A DNA stretch of 12,033 nt from positions 22,810-34,842 of the forward strand of contig DTVJ01000371.1 of the NCBI GenBank assembly GCA_012963565.1, written 5' to 3'. The position numbers were made by a program, and so were the translations under genes. Source of the stretch: Piscirickettsiaceae bacterium (GTDB lineage: Bacteria > Pseudomonadota > Gammaproteobacteria > PS1 > Pseudothioglobaceae). The notes under the pieces are model-generated. The model was not told where the DNA came from and did not search any database. It worked only from the letters and a program-made list of their open reading frames with translations. Numbering within the stretch: position 1 is the first letter of the stretch; each line of letters opens with the position of its first letter. Positions 1-6,655 of the stretch are shown one piece after another.

Positions 1-162
1 CCAATCACCCAAAATAGGATTTGAATTTGGGAATTTAGCCACGTAATCAGACAATAATGGTGGTTGTAATCGACTATCAGCAATCTTATAGGCAATATTT
101 TGTTTTGATAAGAAGCGAGCGATTGATAAACCGGTATCACCAAGGCCTAAAATTAATTTCAT
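1..162 (-). CDS. murD: UDP-N-acetylmuramoyl-L-alanine--D-glutamate ligase, N-terminal part (cut by window edge)
   Basis: Only the first 54 codons are present, read leftwards from an ATG at 162-160. MurD is the cytoplasmic ligase that adds D-glutamate to UDP-MurNAc-L-alanine in peptidoglycan precursor synthesis. The visible part is a Rossmann-like N-terminal domain starting MKLILGLGDTGLSIARFL. This matches the GLGLTGLS nucleotide-sugar binding loop of MurD, and is followed by an acidic strand end (IADSR) and a PPLL segment where E. coli MurD has MDTRMTPPGL. The ATPase and C-terminal domains lie outside the window. An AAAGG at 170-174 lies 7 nt before the ATG and supports this start. The gene is divergent from yccA. 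The call rests on the N-terminal loop alone, so another Mur-ligase-like or NAD-binding protein cannot be fully excluded. Confidence 0.8.
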   Translation of the reverse strand, partial: MKLILGLGDTGLSIARFLSKQNIAYKIADSRLQPPLLSDYVAKFPNSNPILGDW

Positions 163-200
163 CTAGAGACCTTTATATAAATAGTGAAAAACCTCATATC

Positions 201-229
201 TTGTGTTTTCGGTATAAAATAGCCATATT
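201..229 (+). promoter_or_regulatory. Possible yccA promoter in the murD/yccA divergent gap
   Basis: The 95-base gap between the two divergent starts is AT-rich. On the + strand TTGTGT (201-206) and CATATT (224-229) are 17 nt apart, with matches of 3/6 and 4/6 to the sigma-70 boxes. A better -10 match, TATAAAAT at 213-220, has no good -35 partner. A promoter must lie somewhere here, but the exact boxes are uncertain. Confidence 0.3.
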
Positions 230-257
230 TTACACTTTTAAATTCGAGGAAGAAATC

Positions 258-917
258 ATGAACATAAATGTTAGCACTCAAGCACGTGGCATTGCCATTA
301 ACAATGTTTTAAAAAACACTTATCAACTATTGTCTGCAACATTGCTATTTAGTGGCTTAATGGCTTATCTATCAATGTCGTTAAACTTACCTCACTTTGG
401 CTTATTGATCACGCTAGGCGGTTATTTTGGCTTGTTGTATGTAACCAATAAATTTAAAAATTCAGCAGGTGGTATTCTTGCAGTATTTGCTTTAACTGGT
501 TTTATGGGGCTGACCTTAGGCCCAGTTATTGGCATGTATACAACTGCCTTTTCTAACGGTTCTGAGTTGGTTGCCATGGCGATGACAGGTACCGGCTTAA
601 TCTTCTTGTCTTTGTCTTTTTATGCAATCACTTCTGGTAAAGACTTTAGCTTTATGTCAGGCTTCTTAACAGCAGGCATTATCGTAGCGTTTTTAGCCGG
701 TATTGCAGCTTATTTCTTTGCGATGCCAGCCTTATCACTAACAGTATCAGCAGCTTTTGTATTACTCATGAGTGGTTTAATCTTATTTCAGACATCTAGC
801 ATTATCCGTGGTGGTGAGACCAATTACATCATGGCTACCGTGACTTTGTTTATCTCAATTTACAACTTATTCTTAAGTCTACTGCAACTATTAGGTGCCT
901 TCTCTGGAGAGGACTAA
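258..917 (+). CDS. yccA: Bax inhibitor-1 / YccA family inner-membrane protein
   Basis: This 219-residue polytopic membrane protein has the same length as E. coli YccA, the BI-1 family protein that binds the membrane protease FtsH and modulates its activity on membrane substrates. The sequence follows YccA throughout: VLKNTYQLLSATL near the N-terminus, LTGFMGLTLGPVIGMY, SFYAITSGKDFSFM, and the conserved C-terminal IIRGGETNYIMATVTLF. About seven hydrophobic segments can be counted. The ATG at 258 is chosen because GAGGA (246-250) sits 7 nt upstream and homology begins there. The frame is open upstream to 57, but that part overlaps murD and its promoter and carries no YccA-like sequence. rppH follows after 23 bases, so the two are probably co-transcribed. 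Function in this organism is inferred from the family. Confidence 0.9.
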   Translation: MNINVSTQARGIAINNVLKNTYQLLSATLLFSGLMAYLSMSLNLPHFGLLITLGGYFGLLYVTNKFKNSAGGILAVFALTGFMGLTLGPVIGMYTTAFSNGSELVAMAMTGTGLIFLSLSFYAITSGKDFSFMSGFLTAGIIVAFLAGIAAYFFAMPALSLTVSAAFVLLMSGLILFQTSSIIRGGETNYIMATVTLFISIYNLFLSLLQLLGAFSGED

Positions 918-940
918 CACCCGGGTAGTACTATAGAACA

Positions 941-1480
941 ATGATAGACAGCGAAGGTTATAGAGCTAATGTTGGTATTGTCATTACCAATGACAGACAG
1001 CAAATACTCTTAGCCAAACGATACCAACAAGATTCTTGGCAATTACCTCAAGGGGGGATTGATGAGAATGAAACCGAACTCGAGGCCTTATTTCGCGAAC
1101 TCAATGAAGAAGTTGGCTTATCTTCTGAACATGTCGAAGTTATTGCCAAAACCCCAAAATGGTTGCGTTACGACTTGCCAGACTATCACATCAGACGCCA
1201 ACAAAAGCCTGTTTGCGTTGGGCAAAAGCAAGTTTGGTTTTTGTTAAGGCTCACTTGTGATGAAAGCAATATTAAGTTAGATAACCATTCTGACATTGAA
1301 TTTGACGACTGGGCCTGGGTAGATTATTGGCATCCAATTGAAGAAGTGATTGATTTTAAGAAAACTGTCTATGAAGACATGCTTAAAGCCCTAGCGCCTG
1401 TGTTATTTAACAACCAACACAAAATTCCAACTCGGTACTCTCGACCACTCAAATGTGTGGCCATTACACTAATCAAATAA
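941..1480 (+). CDS. rppH: RNA 5'-pyrophosphohydrolase (Nudix)
   Basis: RppH converts 5'-triphosphate RNA ends to monophosphates, which exposes transcripts to RNase E-dependent decay in the cytoplasm. The 179-residue product is close to the length of E. coli RppH (176) and starts with the same pattern, MIDSEGYRANVGIVI. The Nudix box GX5EX7REUXEEXGU is complete at residues 38-60: G38, E44, R52, E53, E56, E57, G59. It is preceded by the RppH-typical SWQLPQGG. The YDLP and KQVWFLL segments further on also fit the family. No clear Shine-Dalgarno is visible before the ATG, so translation may be coupled to yccA, whose stop is 23 bases upstream. The start is supported by the alignment of residue 1 with E. 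coli RppH. The next gene has its own promoter. Confidence 0.95.
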   Translation: MIDSEGYRANVGIVITNDRQQILLAKRYQQDSWQLPQGGIDENETELEALFRELNEEVGLSSEHVEVIAKTPKWLRYDLPDYHIRRQQKPVCVGQKQVWFLLRLTCDESNIKLDNHSDIEFDDWAWVDYWHPIEEVIDFKKTVYEDMLKALAPVLFNNQHKIPTRYSRPLKCVAITLIK

Positions 1481-1525
1481 AGTCTCGAAACTAGATTTAT
1501 AAGCTACCTTATATCAAACCCCTAT

Positions 1526-1534
1526 TGGTATAAT
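1526..1534 (+). promoter_or_regulatory. Extended -10 promoter for the hom-thrC-cysM-clc run
   Basis: TGGTATAAT at 1526-1534 is a perfect extended -10 element (TGn plus TATAAT). No good -35 box is visible 16-18 nt upstream, which is tolerated in extended -10 promoters. A start near 1541 leaves a leader of about 30 nt before the GTG of hom. That is too short for a threonine leader-peptide attenuator of the E. coli thrL type. Confidence 0.65.
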
Positions 1535-1571
1535 TTGCATCTTTATCATTCATAGATAGGATTTAATACTC

Positions 1572-2849
1572 GTGAATATTGGAATTTTAGGCTTAGGCAC
1601 TGTTGGTGGTGGTGTTGTTAACGTTCTTAACAAAAATCAAACTGAGATCTCTCGTCGTAGTGGTACGAACATTAAAATCACACATGCTGCTGTTAGAGAT
1701 ATCAATCAACAGAGAATTTGCCCAACTGATGATTTAGAATTAACACAAGATCCTTTTACTATTGTCAACAATACGAATATTGACATTGTTTTAGAGCTAA
1801 TGGGTGGTACTGGCTTGGCCAAAGAATTAGTTGAAAAAGCCATTAACAACGGCAAGCATGTTATTACCGCTAACAAGGCTTTGATTGCTACACACGGTAA
1901 TGAATTACTCGCCCTTGCAAAAGATAACAACGTTCACTTATTATTTGAAGCAGCAGTAGCTGGTGGTATTCCTATTCTTAAATCTTTAGAACAAGGTTTA
2001 AGTGCCAATAAGATTGAAATGGTTGCCGGTATTATTAATGGCACCGGTAACTTTATCCTCACTGAGATGCGCGACAAAGGCAGAGACTTTGCCGACGTAC
2101 TCAAAGAAGCGCAAGCTTTGGGTTATGCTGAAGCCGATCCAACGTTTGATGTAGAAGGCATTGATGCAGCACACAAATTGGCAATTTTGGCTTCTATTGC
2201 TTTTGGCTGTGAATTGCAATTCGACAAAGTCTCTACCGAAGGTATTAGTAAAATCGAAGGTGAAGATGTTACGTTTGCCACCGAACTAGGTTATTCCATC
2301 AAGCACTTAGGTATTGCTAAACAAACTGATGGCAAAATTGAAATGCGCGTACATCCAACACTGATTCCAAAAAAACGTCTATTGGCTAATGTAGATGGTG
2401 TCATGAATGCAGTACTAGTTAAAGGTAATGCAGTCGGCCCTACACTTTACTATGGTGCAGGTGCAGGTGACGAAGCCACGGCCAGTGCAGTGATTGCCGA
2501 TTTGGTGGACATCATCAAAGGCACTGTAAGTGAGGACATTTTAGGTTGGCAATCTTTTGAGGCTATGCCTCATCAAGATGATAACGAGATCGAAAGTATT
2601 TTTTATTTACGTCTGTTAGCCACTGACAAACCTGGTGTACTAGCAGACATTACAACCATTCTTGCCAATCACAATATTAGTGTAGAAGCAGTTGTACAAA
2701 AACAAATTGATGCACAAAACAATGCTCATATTGCTATCATTACCAACAAAGTAAAAACTGGCGAGATTAATGAAGCAGTTAAAGAAATTCAAAAAAATGA
2801 TTTTATTCAAGAAGCTGTTAAAATCATTCATGTAGAAACACTAGATTAA
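1572..2849 (+). CDS. hom: Homoserine dehydrogenase (monofunctional, ACT-regulated)
   Basis: Hom reduces L-aspartate-4-semialdehyde to L-homoserine with NAD(P)H, the branch point to threonine and methionine. The 425-residue product has an N-terminal Rossmann fold with GLGTVGGGV (residues 7-15). The ANKALIATHG segment follows near residue 99, then the family signature GIINGTGNFILTEM around 152-165, GYAEADPTFDVEG in the catalytic region, and GAGAGDEATASAV. The C-terminal part from about residue 346 (LRLLATDKPGVLADIT) is an ACT domain, expected to give feedback inhibition by threonine. No aspartokinase domain is fused, unlike E. coli ThrA. The GTG start at 1572 has ATAGGA at 1556-1561, 10 nt upstream, and directly begins the Rossmann strand. 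thrC follows after 13 bases. Homoserine kinase (thrB) and aspartokinase are not in the window. Confidence 0.96.
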   Translation: MNIGILGLGTVGGGVVNVLNKNQTEISRRSGTNIKITHAAVRDINQQRICPTDDLELTQDPFTIVNNTNIDIVLELMGGTGLAKELVEKAINNGKHVITANKALIATHGNELLALAKDNNVHLLFEAAVAGGIPILKSLEQGLSANKIEMVAGIINGTGNFILTEMRDKGRDFADVLKEAQALGYAEADPTFDVEGIDAAHKLAILASIAFGCELQFDKVSTEGISKIEGEDVTFATELGYSIKHLGIAKQTDGKIEMRVHPTLIPKKRLLANVDGVMNAVLVKGNAVGPTLYYGAGAGDEATASAVIADLVDIIKGTVSEDILGWQSFEAMPHQDDNEIESIFYLRLLATDKPGVLADITTILANHNISVEAVVQKQIDAQNNAHIAIITNKVKTGEINEAVKEIQKNDFIQEAVKIIHVETLD

Positions 2850-2862
2850 GGAAATAACAATA

Positions 2863-3927
2863 ATGAGATATACAGGCCTAATTGAAAATTATAAAGACAG
2901 ACTTCCCGTTGATGATAGCACACGCCTCATCAGTCTAGGTGAAGGCAATACGCCACTGATTCGCCTTGAAAACATTCCTGCCTTATTGGGAAAAGATGTT
3001 GATATTTATATTAAATACGAAGGTCTTAATCCTACTGGATCCTTTAAGGATCGTGGTATGACCATGGCGGTAACTAAAGCAGTAGAAGCAGGTTCGAAAG
3101 CCATTATTTGTGCTTCAACGGGTAACACTTCAGCCTCAGCAGCAGCCTATGCAGCTCGCGCCGGCATTAAAGCCTTTGTACTCATTCCGGAAGGAAAAAT
3201 TGCCTTAGGTAAACTTGCACAAGCCATGATTCATGGCGCGGTTATCATTCAAATCAAAGGTAACTTTGATGATGGTATGCGTTTGGTTAAAGAAGTTGCT
3301 GATCATGCTCCAGTATCGATTGTAAATTCAATTAACCCGTTCCGCTTGCAAGGTCAAAAAACTGCCTCTTTTGAAATTATCGAAGAACTTGGCGATGCAC
3401 CAGATTACCACTGCTTGCCAGTTGGTAATGCCGGCAATATTTCTGCACATTGGATGGGCTACACTGAATACCATCAAGATGGCAAAGCTACTAGCACTCC
3501 TAAGATGGTAGGTTATCAAGCAGCAGGTGCTGCACCATTCATCAAAGGTGAAATGATTGACAACCCTGAGACTATTGCCACTGCAATTCGTATTGGTCAC
3601 CCCCAAAGTTGGGATTTAGCACACAAGGTAGAAAAAGAATCAGGTGGTTGGTTCGACTCATTAACTGATGAAGAAATTTTAGCAGCACAAAAATTACTGA
3701 CTGAACAAGAAGGTATTTTCTGTGAACCTGCTTCAGCAACTTCATTAGCCGGTGCAATGCGTGATATTAAAAGCGGGAAAATTCCTGAAGGTTCTAAAAT
3801 TGTGTGTACATTAACTGGTCATGGCTTGAAAGACCCCGATACGGCTATCTCACAATGCACTGATGCAATGATTAATATCAATCCAGTGATGGAAGAGGTA
3901 AAAAACGCAATTCTAAATAACATGTAA
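2863..3927 (+). CDS. thrC: Threonine synthase (short, PLP fold type II)
   Basis: ThrC converts O-phospho-L-homoserine to L-threonine using pyridoxal phosphate, the last step of the pathway that Hom feeds. At 354 residues it is of the short B. subtilis-like type rather than the roughly 430-residue E. coli type. The PLP lysine is K62 in NPTGSFKDRGM (56-66). STGNTSASAAAYAARAG (from residue 85) binds cofactor and substrate, and PVGNAGN (186-192) is the glycine-rich phosphate loop. EPASATSLAG near the C-terminus is also typical. AAGGAA (2848-2853), overlapping the hom stop, sits 9 nt before the ATG, so hom and thrC are tightly linked. The missing enzyme between them, homoserine kinase, must be encoded elsewhere. 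Confidence 0.96.
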   Translation: MRYTGLIENYKDRLPVDDSTRLISLGEGNTPLIRLENIPALLGKDVDIYIKYEGLNPTGSFKDRGMTMAVTKAVEAGSKAIICASTGNTSASAAAYAARAGIKAFVLIPEGKIALGKLAQAMIHGAVIIQIKGNFDDGMRLVKEVADHAPVSIVNSINPFRLQGQKTASFEIIEELGDAPDYHCLPVGNAGNISAHWMGYTEYHQDGKATSTPKMVGYQAAGAAPFIKGEMIDNPETIATAIRIGHPQSWDLAHKVEKESGGWFDSLTDEEILAAQKLLTEQEGIFCEPASATSLAGAMRDIKSGKIPEGSKIVCTLTGHGLKDPDTAISQCTDAMININPVMEEVKNAILNNM

Positions 3928-3940
3928 TCTGGATAATGTT

Positions 3941-3960
3941 TTTATTCAGATTTGAATAAA
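3941..3960 (+). repeat. AT-rich inverted repeat between thrC and cysM
   Basis: TTTATTCA (3941-3948) and TGAATAAA (3953-3960) form a perfect 8-bp stem with loop GATT, located 11 bases before the cysM ATG. No run of T follows on either strand, so it is not a standard terminator. It occupies the place where a ribosome binding site would be expected, and no Shine-Dalgarno is visible before cysM. It may affect cysM translation or be an mRNA processing site; neither can be told from sequence. Confidence 0.5.
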
Positions 3961-3971
3961 GATAATAAAAT

Positions 3972-4877
3972 ATGAATAAAAATAATTATCCAACGATTGA
4001 CCAGACCATCGGTAATACACCATTGGTTCGATTACAGCGGTTGAATCCCAACCCTTCTAATACCATCTTACTTAAACTTGAAGGTAACAATCCTGCTGGT
4101 TCGGTCAAAGATCGTGCCGCATTTAATATGATTACTCAAGCCGAGTTACGTGGTGATATTACCCCGGGAGATACTCTGATTGAAGCCACCAGTGGTAACA
4201 CGGGTATTGCCTTGGCTATGGTGGCTGCTATCAAGGGCTACAAAATGGTTTTGATTATGCCTGACAACCTTTCTCAAGAAAGACGTGATGCTATGGGTGC
4301 TTATGGCGCTGACTTGGTCTTAGTCACTGAAGAGCAAGGCATGGAAGGTGCGCGTGACTTAGCCGAGCAGATGGAAAAAGATGGCAAAGGTAAATTATTG
4401 GATCAATTCTCAAATCAAGATAATCCTAATGCTCATGTTAATTCAACCGCTGAAGAGATCTGGCGAGATACCAATGGCGAAGTAACGCATTTTGTGTCTG
4501 CCATGGGTACTACGGGGACGATTATGGGTGTGTCTATCAATCTTAAAACAAAGAATCCATCAATTCAAATTATTGGAGTACAACCTGAAGATGGCGCTAA
4601 AATTGCAGGCATTCGTCGCTGGCCAAAAGAATACTTGCCAAGTATTTTTGATGAGTCTAAAGTGGACACTATGATGGATGTTTCTCAAGCTTCGGCTGAA
4701 CAAACTACACGTGATTTAGCAACGATAGAAGGTATTTTTGCTGGTGTATCCTCTGGTGGCGCTGTAGCCAGTGCCATTGAACTATCTAAACAAATAAACA
4801 ATGCAACGATTGTAACAATTGTTTGCGATCGAGGTGATCGTTACCTCTCTACAGGGTTATTTAATACCAAGGCATAA
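3972..4877 (+). CDS. cysM: Cysteine synthase B (O-acetylserine sulfhydrylase B)
   Basis: CysM makes L-cysteine from O-acetyl-L-serine and sulfide. Characterised CysM enzymes also accept thiosulfate, giving S-sulfocysteine. The 301-residue product follows E. coli CysM almost segment by segment: TIGNTPLVRLQRLNP, LKLEGNNPAGSVKDRAA with the PLP lysine K46, EATSGNTGIALAM, MPDNLSQERRDAMGAYGA, EEQGMEGARDLAEQM, GIRRWPKEYLP and CDRGDRYLSTGLF. The GIRRWP and EEQGMEGARDLA stretches favour CysM over CysK. The start at 3972 matches the family N-terminus, although no Shine-Dalgarno is seen and a hairpin lies just upstream. It is 44 bases after thrC and shares its last codons with the clc ribosome binding site. 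In a sulfur oxidiser thiosulfate use would be plausible, but that is inference. Confidence 0.95.
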   Translation: MNKNNYPTIDQTIGNTPLVRLQRLNPNPSNTILLKLEGNNPAGSVKDRAAFNMITQAELRGDITPGDTLIEATSGNTGIALAMVAAIKGYKMVLIMPDNLSQERRDAMGAYGADLVLVTEEQGMEGARDLAEQMEKDGKGKLLDQFSNQDNPNAHVNSTAEEIWRDTNGEVTHFVSAMGTTGTIMGVSINLKTKNPSIQIIGVQPEDGAKIAGIRRWPKEYLPSIFDESKVDTMMDVSQASAEQTTRDLATIEGIFAGVSSGGAVASAIELSKQINNATIVTIVCDRGDRYLSTGLFNTKA

Positions 4878-6149
4878 ATGCGTAGATATATTCTACATCA
4901 ATTGCCCAATCAGCCAAAAACCTATCTATCTTTGTTGTTGGCCAGTTTACTTGCGGTTGTTGCTATTGATTTTTTCTTATATGTTAGTGATTATGCTCAA
5001 CATATTTTTAAAAGTTTAATTAACTCTAAACCTTTATTAAGTTTCATCATAACACCTATTGCATTTGTATTGATTGTCTATATTGCCAAATATTATTGCC
5101 ACTATATTCAAGGCAGTGGCATTCCACAGTTGATTGCTGCCACTGATTCACGCAACAAAAGTATTCGTGAAAAACTTCTCTCGTTTCGAGTAGCCGTAGG
5201 CAAGATTGTTTTTATTTTTCTAGGCATGCTGGGTGGCGCACCAATTGGCATTGAGGGTCCCAGTATTCATATTGGTGGCTCAATCTTTTATGGTTTTAAT
5301 CGCTTTATAAAACTCAAACGTAAATTACTCATTCATGCTCTTATAGCTATTGGCGGTAGTGCGGGTCTTATTATTGCATTTAATGCACCGATCGCAGGCT
5401 TTTTATTTGCGTATGAAGAAATAGGACGAAAACTCAGGAAGCAAGCTTTAATTCTTATCGCAATTATGAGTGGCATTGTTTATCTATTAGCTATTGTTTA
5501 TCGAGGTAGTGATACTTATTTAACCGATCTTTCCTCACATTCTATCGATCTAGTGCTAATTTGGCAATTATTACCATTGGCTATCTTAGCCGGTGTACTG
5601 GGTGGATTGTTTTCTAAAACAACCCTGTATCTCATTAATAAATTAATTACTCATAGTAAATTTAGAGTAATTACTATAGCTATCGTACTTGGCTTTATTG
5701 TAGCGATTTTTAACTACTTATCCGCCGGACAAATTGCAGGCTCCGGACGCGATGAAGTATTACTAATGTTAGAAAGTAAAACCTTAGGCCTAGACTTTGT
5801 TGCTATGAAATATTTTGCCACCCTTACCTCACTTGCCTCAACCATTCCTGGTGGATTATTTATGCCAAGCATTTCAATTGGCGCAGGAATTGGCTCAGAG
5901 GCTGCTAGTTTCTATACCCAGATTGACACTCAAGTTATTATCATTATGGCGATGATTGCCTATCTAAGTGCAGTTATTAGGGCGCCCCTAACTTCCGTAT
6001 TTGTTATTCTAGAAATGACAGCGACACTCAATTTGCTCATACCCGGCCTTATAGTGGCCTTTATTGCCAATTTTATTTCCAAGCAAATATTCAAACAGCC
6101 TATTTATGAGGCACTGGCTGATAATTATCTGAAACTGACAGAAAAATAA
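4878..6149 (+). CDS. ClC family H+/Cl- exchange transporter
   Basis: This is a 423-residue polytopic inner-membrane protein of the ClC family without C-terminal CBS domains. The anion-path motifs are in order: GSGIP (79-83, selectivity serine S80), GIEGP (124-128, gating glutamate E126), AFNAPIAGFLF then YEE (E180/E181), GGLFMPSISIGAGIG, RAPLTSVFVILEMT, and the C-terminal Tyr in QPIYEAL (Y410). E181 aligns with the internal proton glutamate E203 of E. coli ClcA and Y410 with its Y445, so a 2Cl-/H+ antiporter is more likely than a channel, and GSGIP plus Tyr argue against a fluoride-specific ClC-F. The usual Arg of GREGP is Ile here. The ATG directly follows the cysM TAA, and AAGG (4869-4872) inside cysM is its likely ribosome binding site. 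The physiological link to amino acid synthesis is unclear; acid or chloride homeostasis is the family role. Confidence 0.93.
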   Translation: MRRYILHQLPNQPKTYLSLLLASLLAVVAIDFFLYVSDYAQHIFKSLINSKPLLSFIITPIAFVLIVYIAKYYCHYIQGSGIPQLIAATDSRNKSIREKLLSFRVAVGKIVFIFLGMLGGAPIGIEGPSIHIGGSIFYGFNRFIKLKRKLLIHALIAIGGSAGLIIAFNAPIAGFLFAYEEIGRKLRKQALILIAIMSGIVYLLAIVYRGSDTYLTDLSSHSIDLVLIWQLLPLAILAGVLGGLFSKTTLYLINKLITHSKFRVITIAIVLGFIVAIFNYLSAGQIAGSGRDEVLLMLESKTLGLDFVAMKYFATLTSLASTIPGGLFMPSISIGAGIGSEAASFYTQIDTQVIIIMAMIAYLSAVIRAPLTSVFVILEMTATLNLLIPGLIVAFIANFISKQIFKQPIYEALADNYLKLTEK

Positions 6150-6575
6150 TTAAAACGGTTTAACCACAACTAGAATAATAATTGCAATTAATATCAATAC
6201 CGGAAACTCATTAAACCAACGATAGAAAACATGAGAGCGTGTATTTTTATCAACTTTAAACACACCCACCAAGTGTCCACAGTAAAAATGATAAACGACC
6301 AATATTGCTACCAATAGCAACTTGGTGTGTAGCCAGTATTGCCCTGTGTAAGCCTGCCATGCGTAGTCTTGCAACATCCATAAACCCAAAACACTGGCAA
6401 TCACAAAACTGGGCATCATGATGCCTTTGTAAAGCTTACGTTCCATGGTTTTAAAACGCTCAATACTGGTTTTATCATCACTCATGGCATGATAAACGAA
6501 TAGGCGTGGTAGGTAAAATAACGCCGCAAACCAAGTGATCACACTAATAATATGAAAAGCCTTTACCCACAACAT
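6150..6575 (-). CDS. hemJ: Protoporphyrinogen IX oxidase HemJ (UPF0093)
   Basis: HemJ is a small inner-membrane enzyme that oxidises protoporphyrinogen IX to protoporphyrin IX in haem synthesis, used by many proteobacteria in place of HemG or HemY. From the start chosen here the product has 141 residues and four hydrophobic segments. The family pattern is clear: LWVKAFHIISVITWFA (H8), LFYLPRLFVYH ending at H29, MERKLYKGIMMPS, WLHTKLLLVAILVVYHFY, and the C-terminal RWFNEFPVLILIAI to VVVKPF. The ATG at 6575 is preferred over one at 6599: GGGGG (6580-6584) lies 4 nt upstream, homology begins here, and the probable -10 box at 6617-6612 would put the transcript start only a few bases before 6599. 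It converges with clc with no bases between the two stop codons. Confidence 0.92.
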   Translation of the reverse strand: MLWVKAFHIISVITWFAALFYLPRLFVYHAMSDDKTSIERFKTMERKLYKGIMMPSFVIASVLGLWMLQDYAWQAYTGQYWLHTKLLLVAILVVYHFYCGHLVGVFKVDKNTRSHVFYRWFNEFPVLILIAIIILVVVKPF

Positions 6576-6611
6576 ACAACCCCCAAAAACATATAACATT
6601 CAATAACATCC

Positions 6612-6629
6612 ATTATAGTAAAATAAAAT
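6612..6629. promoter_or_regulatory. Divergent promoter region for hemJ (-) and the FAD/Fe-S gene (+)
   Basis: On the minus strand a perfect TATAAT occupies 6617-6612, placing a hemJ transcript start near 6605 and a leader of about 30 nt to the ATG at 6575. On the plus strand TATAGT (6614-6619) and TAAAAT (6624-6629) each match the -10 consensus at 5/6. The two -10 boxes for opposite directions overlap, so transcription in the two directions may compete. No convincing -35 box was found for any of them. Confidence 0.45.
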
Positions 6630-6655
6630 GAACTTTTATTAACTTATCGACCCAA

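Noticed and set aside
57..257. N-terminal extension of yccA from an ATG at 57
   Set aside because: This stretch is antisense to murD and crosses the divergent promoter region. YccA homology and a ribosome binding site begin only at 258.
921..928. Palindrome ACCCGGGT between yccA and rppH
   Set aside because: Eight bases with no loop and no associated motif; chance is the simplest explanation.
1481..1571. Threonine leader peptide and attenuator before hom
   Set aside because: The leader after the extended -10 is only about 30 nt, with no Thr/Ile-rich frame and no terminator hairpin.
4819..5019. Second reading frame across the cysM-clc junction
   Set aside because: It overlaps conserved codons of both genes and shows no recognisable protein pattern.
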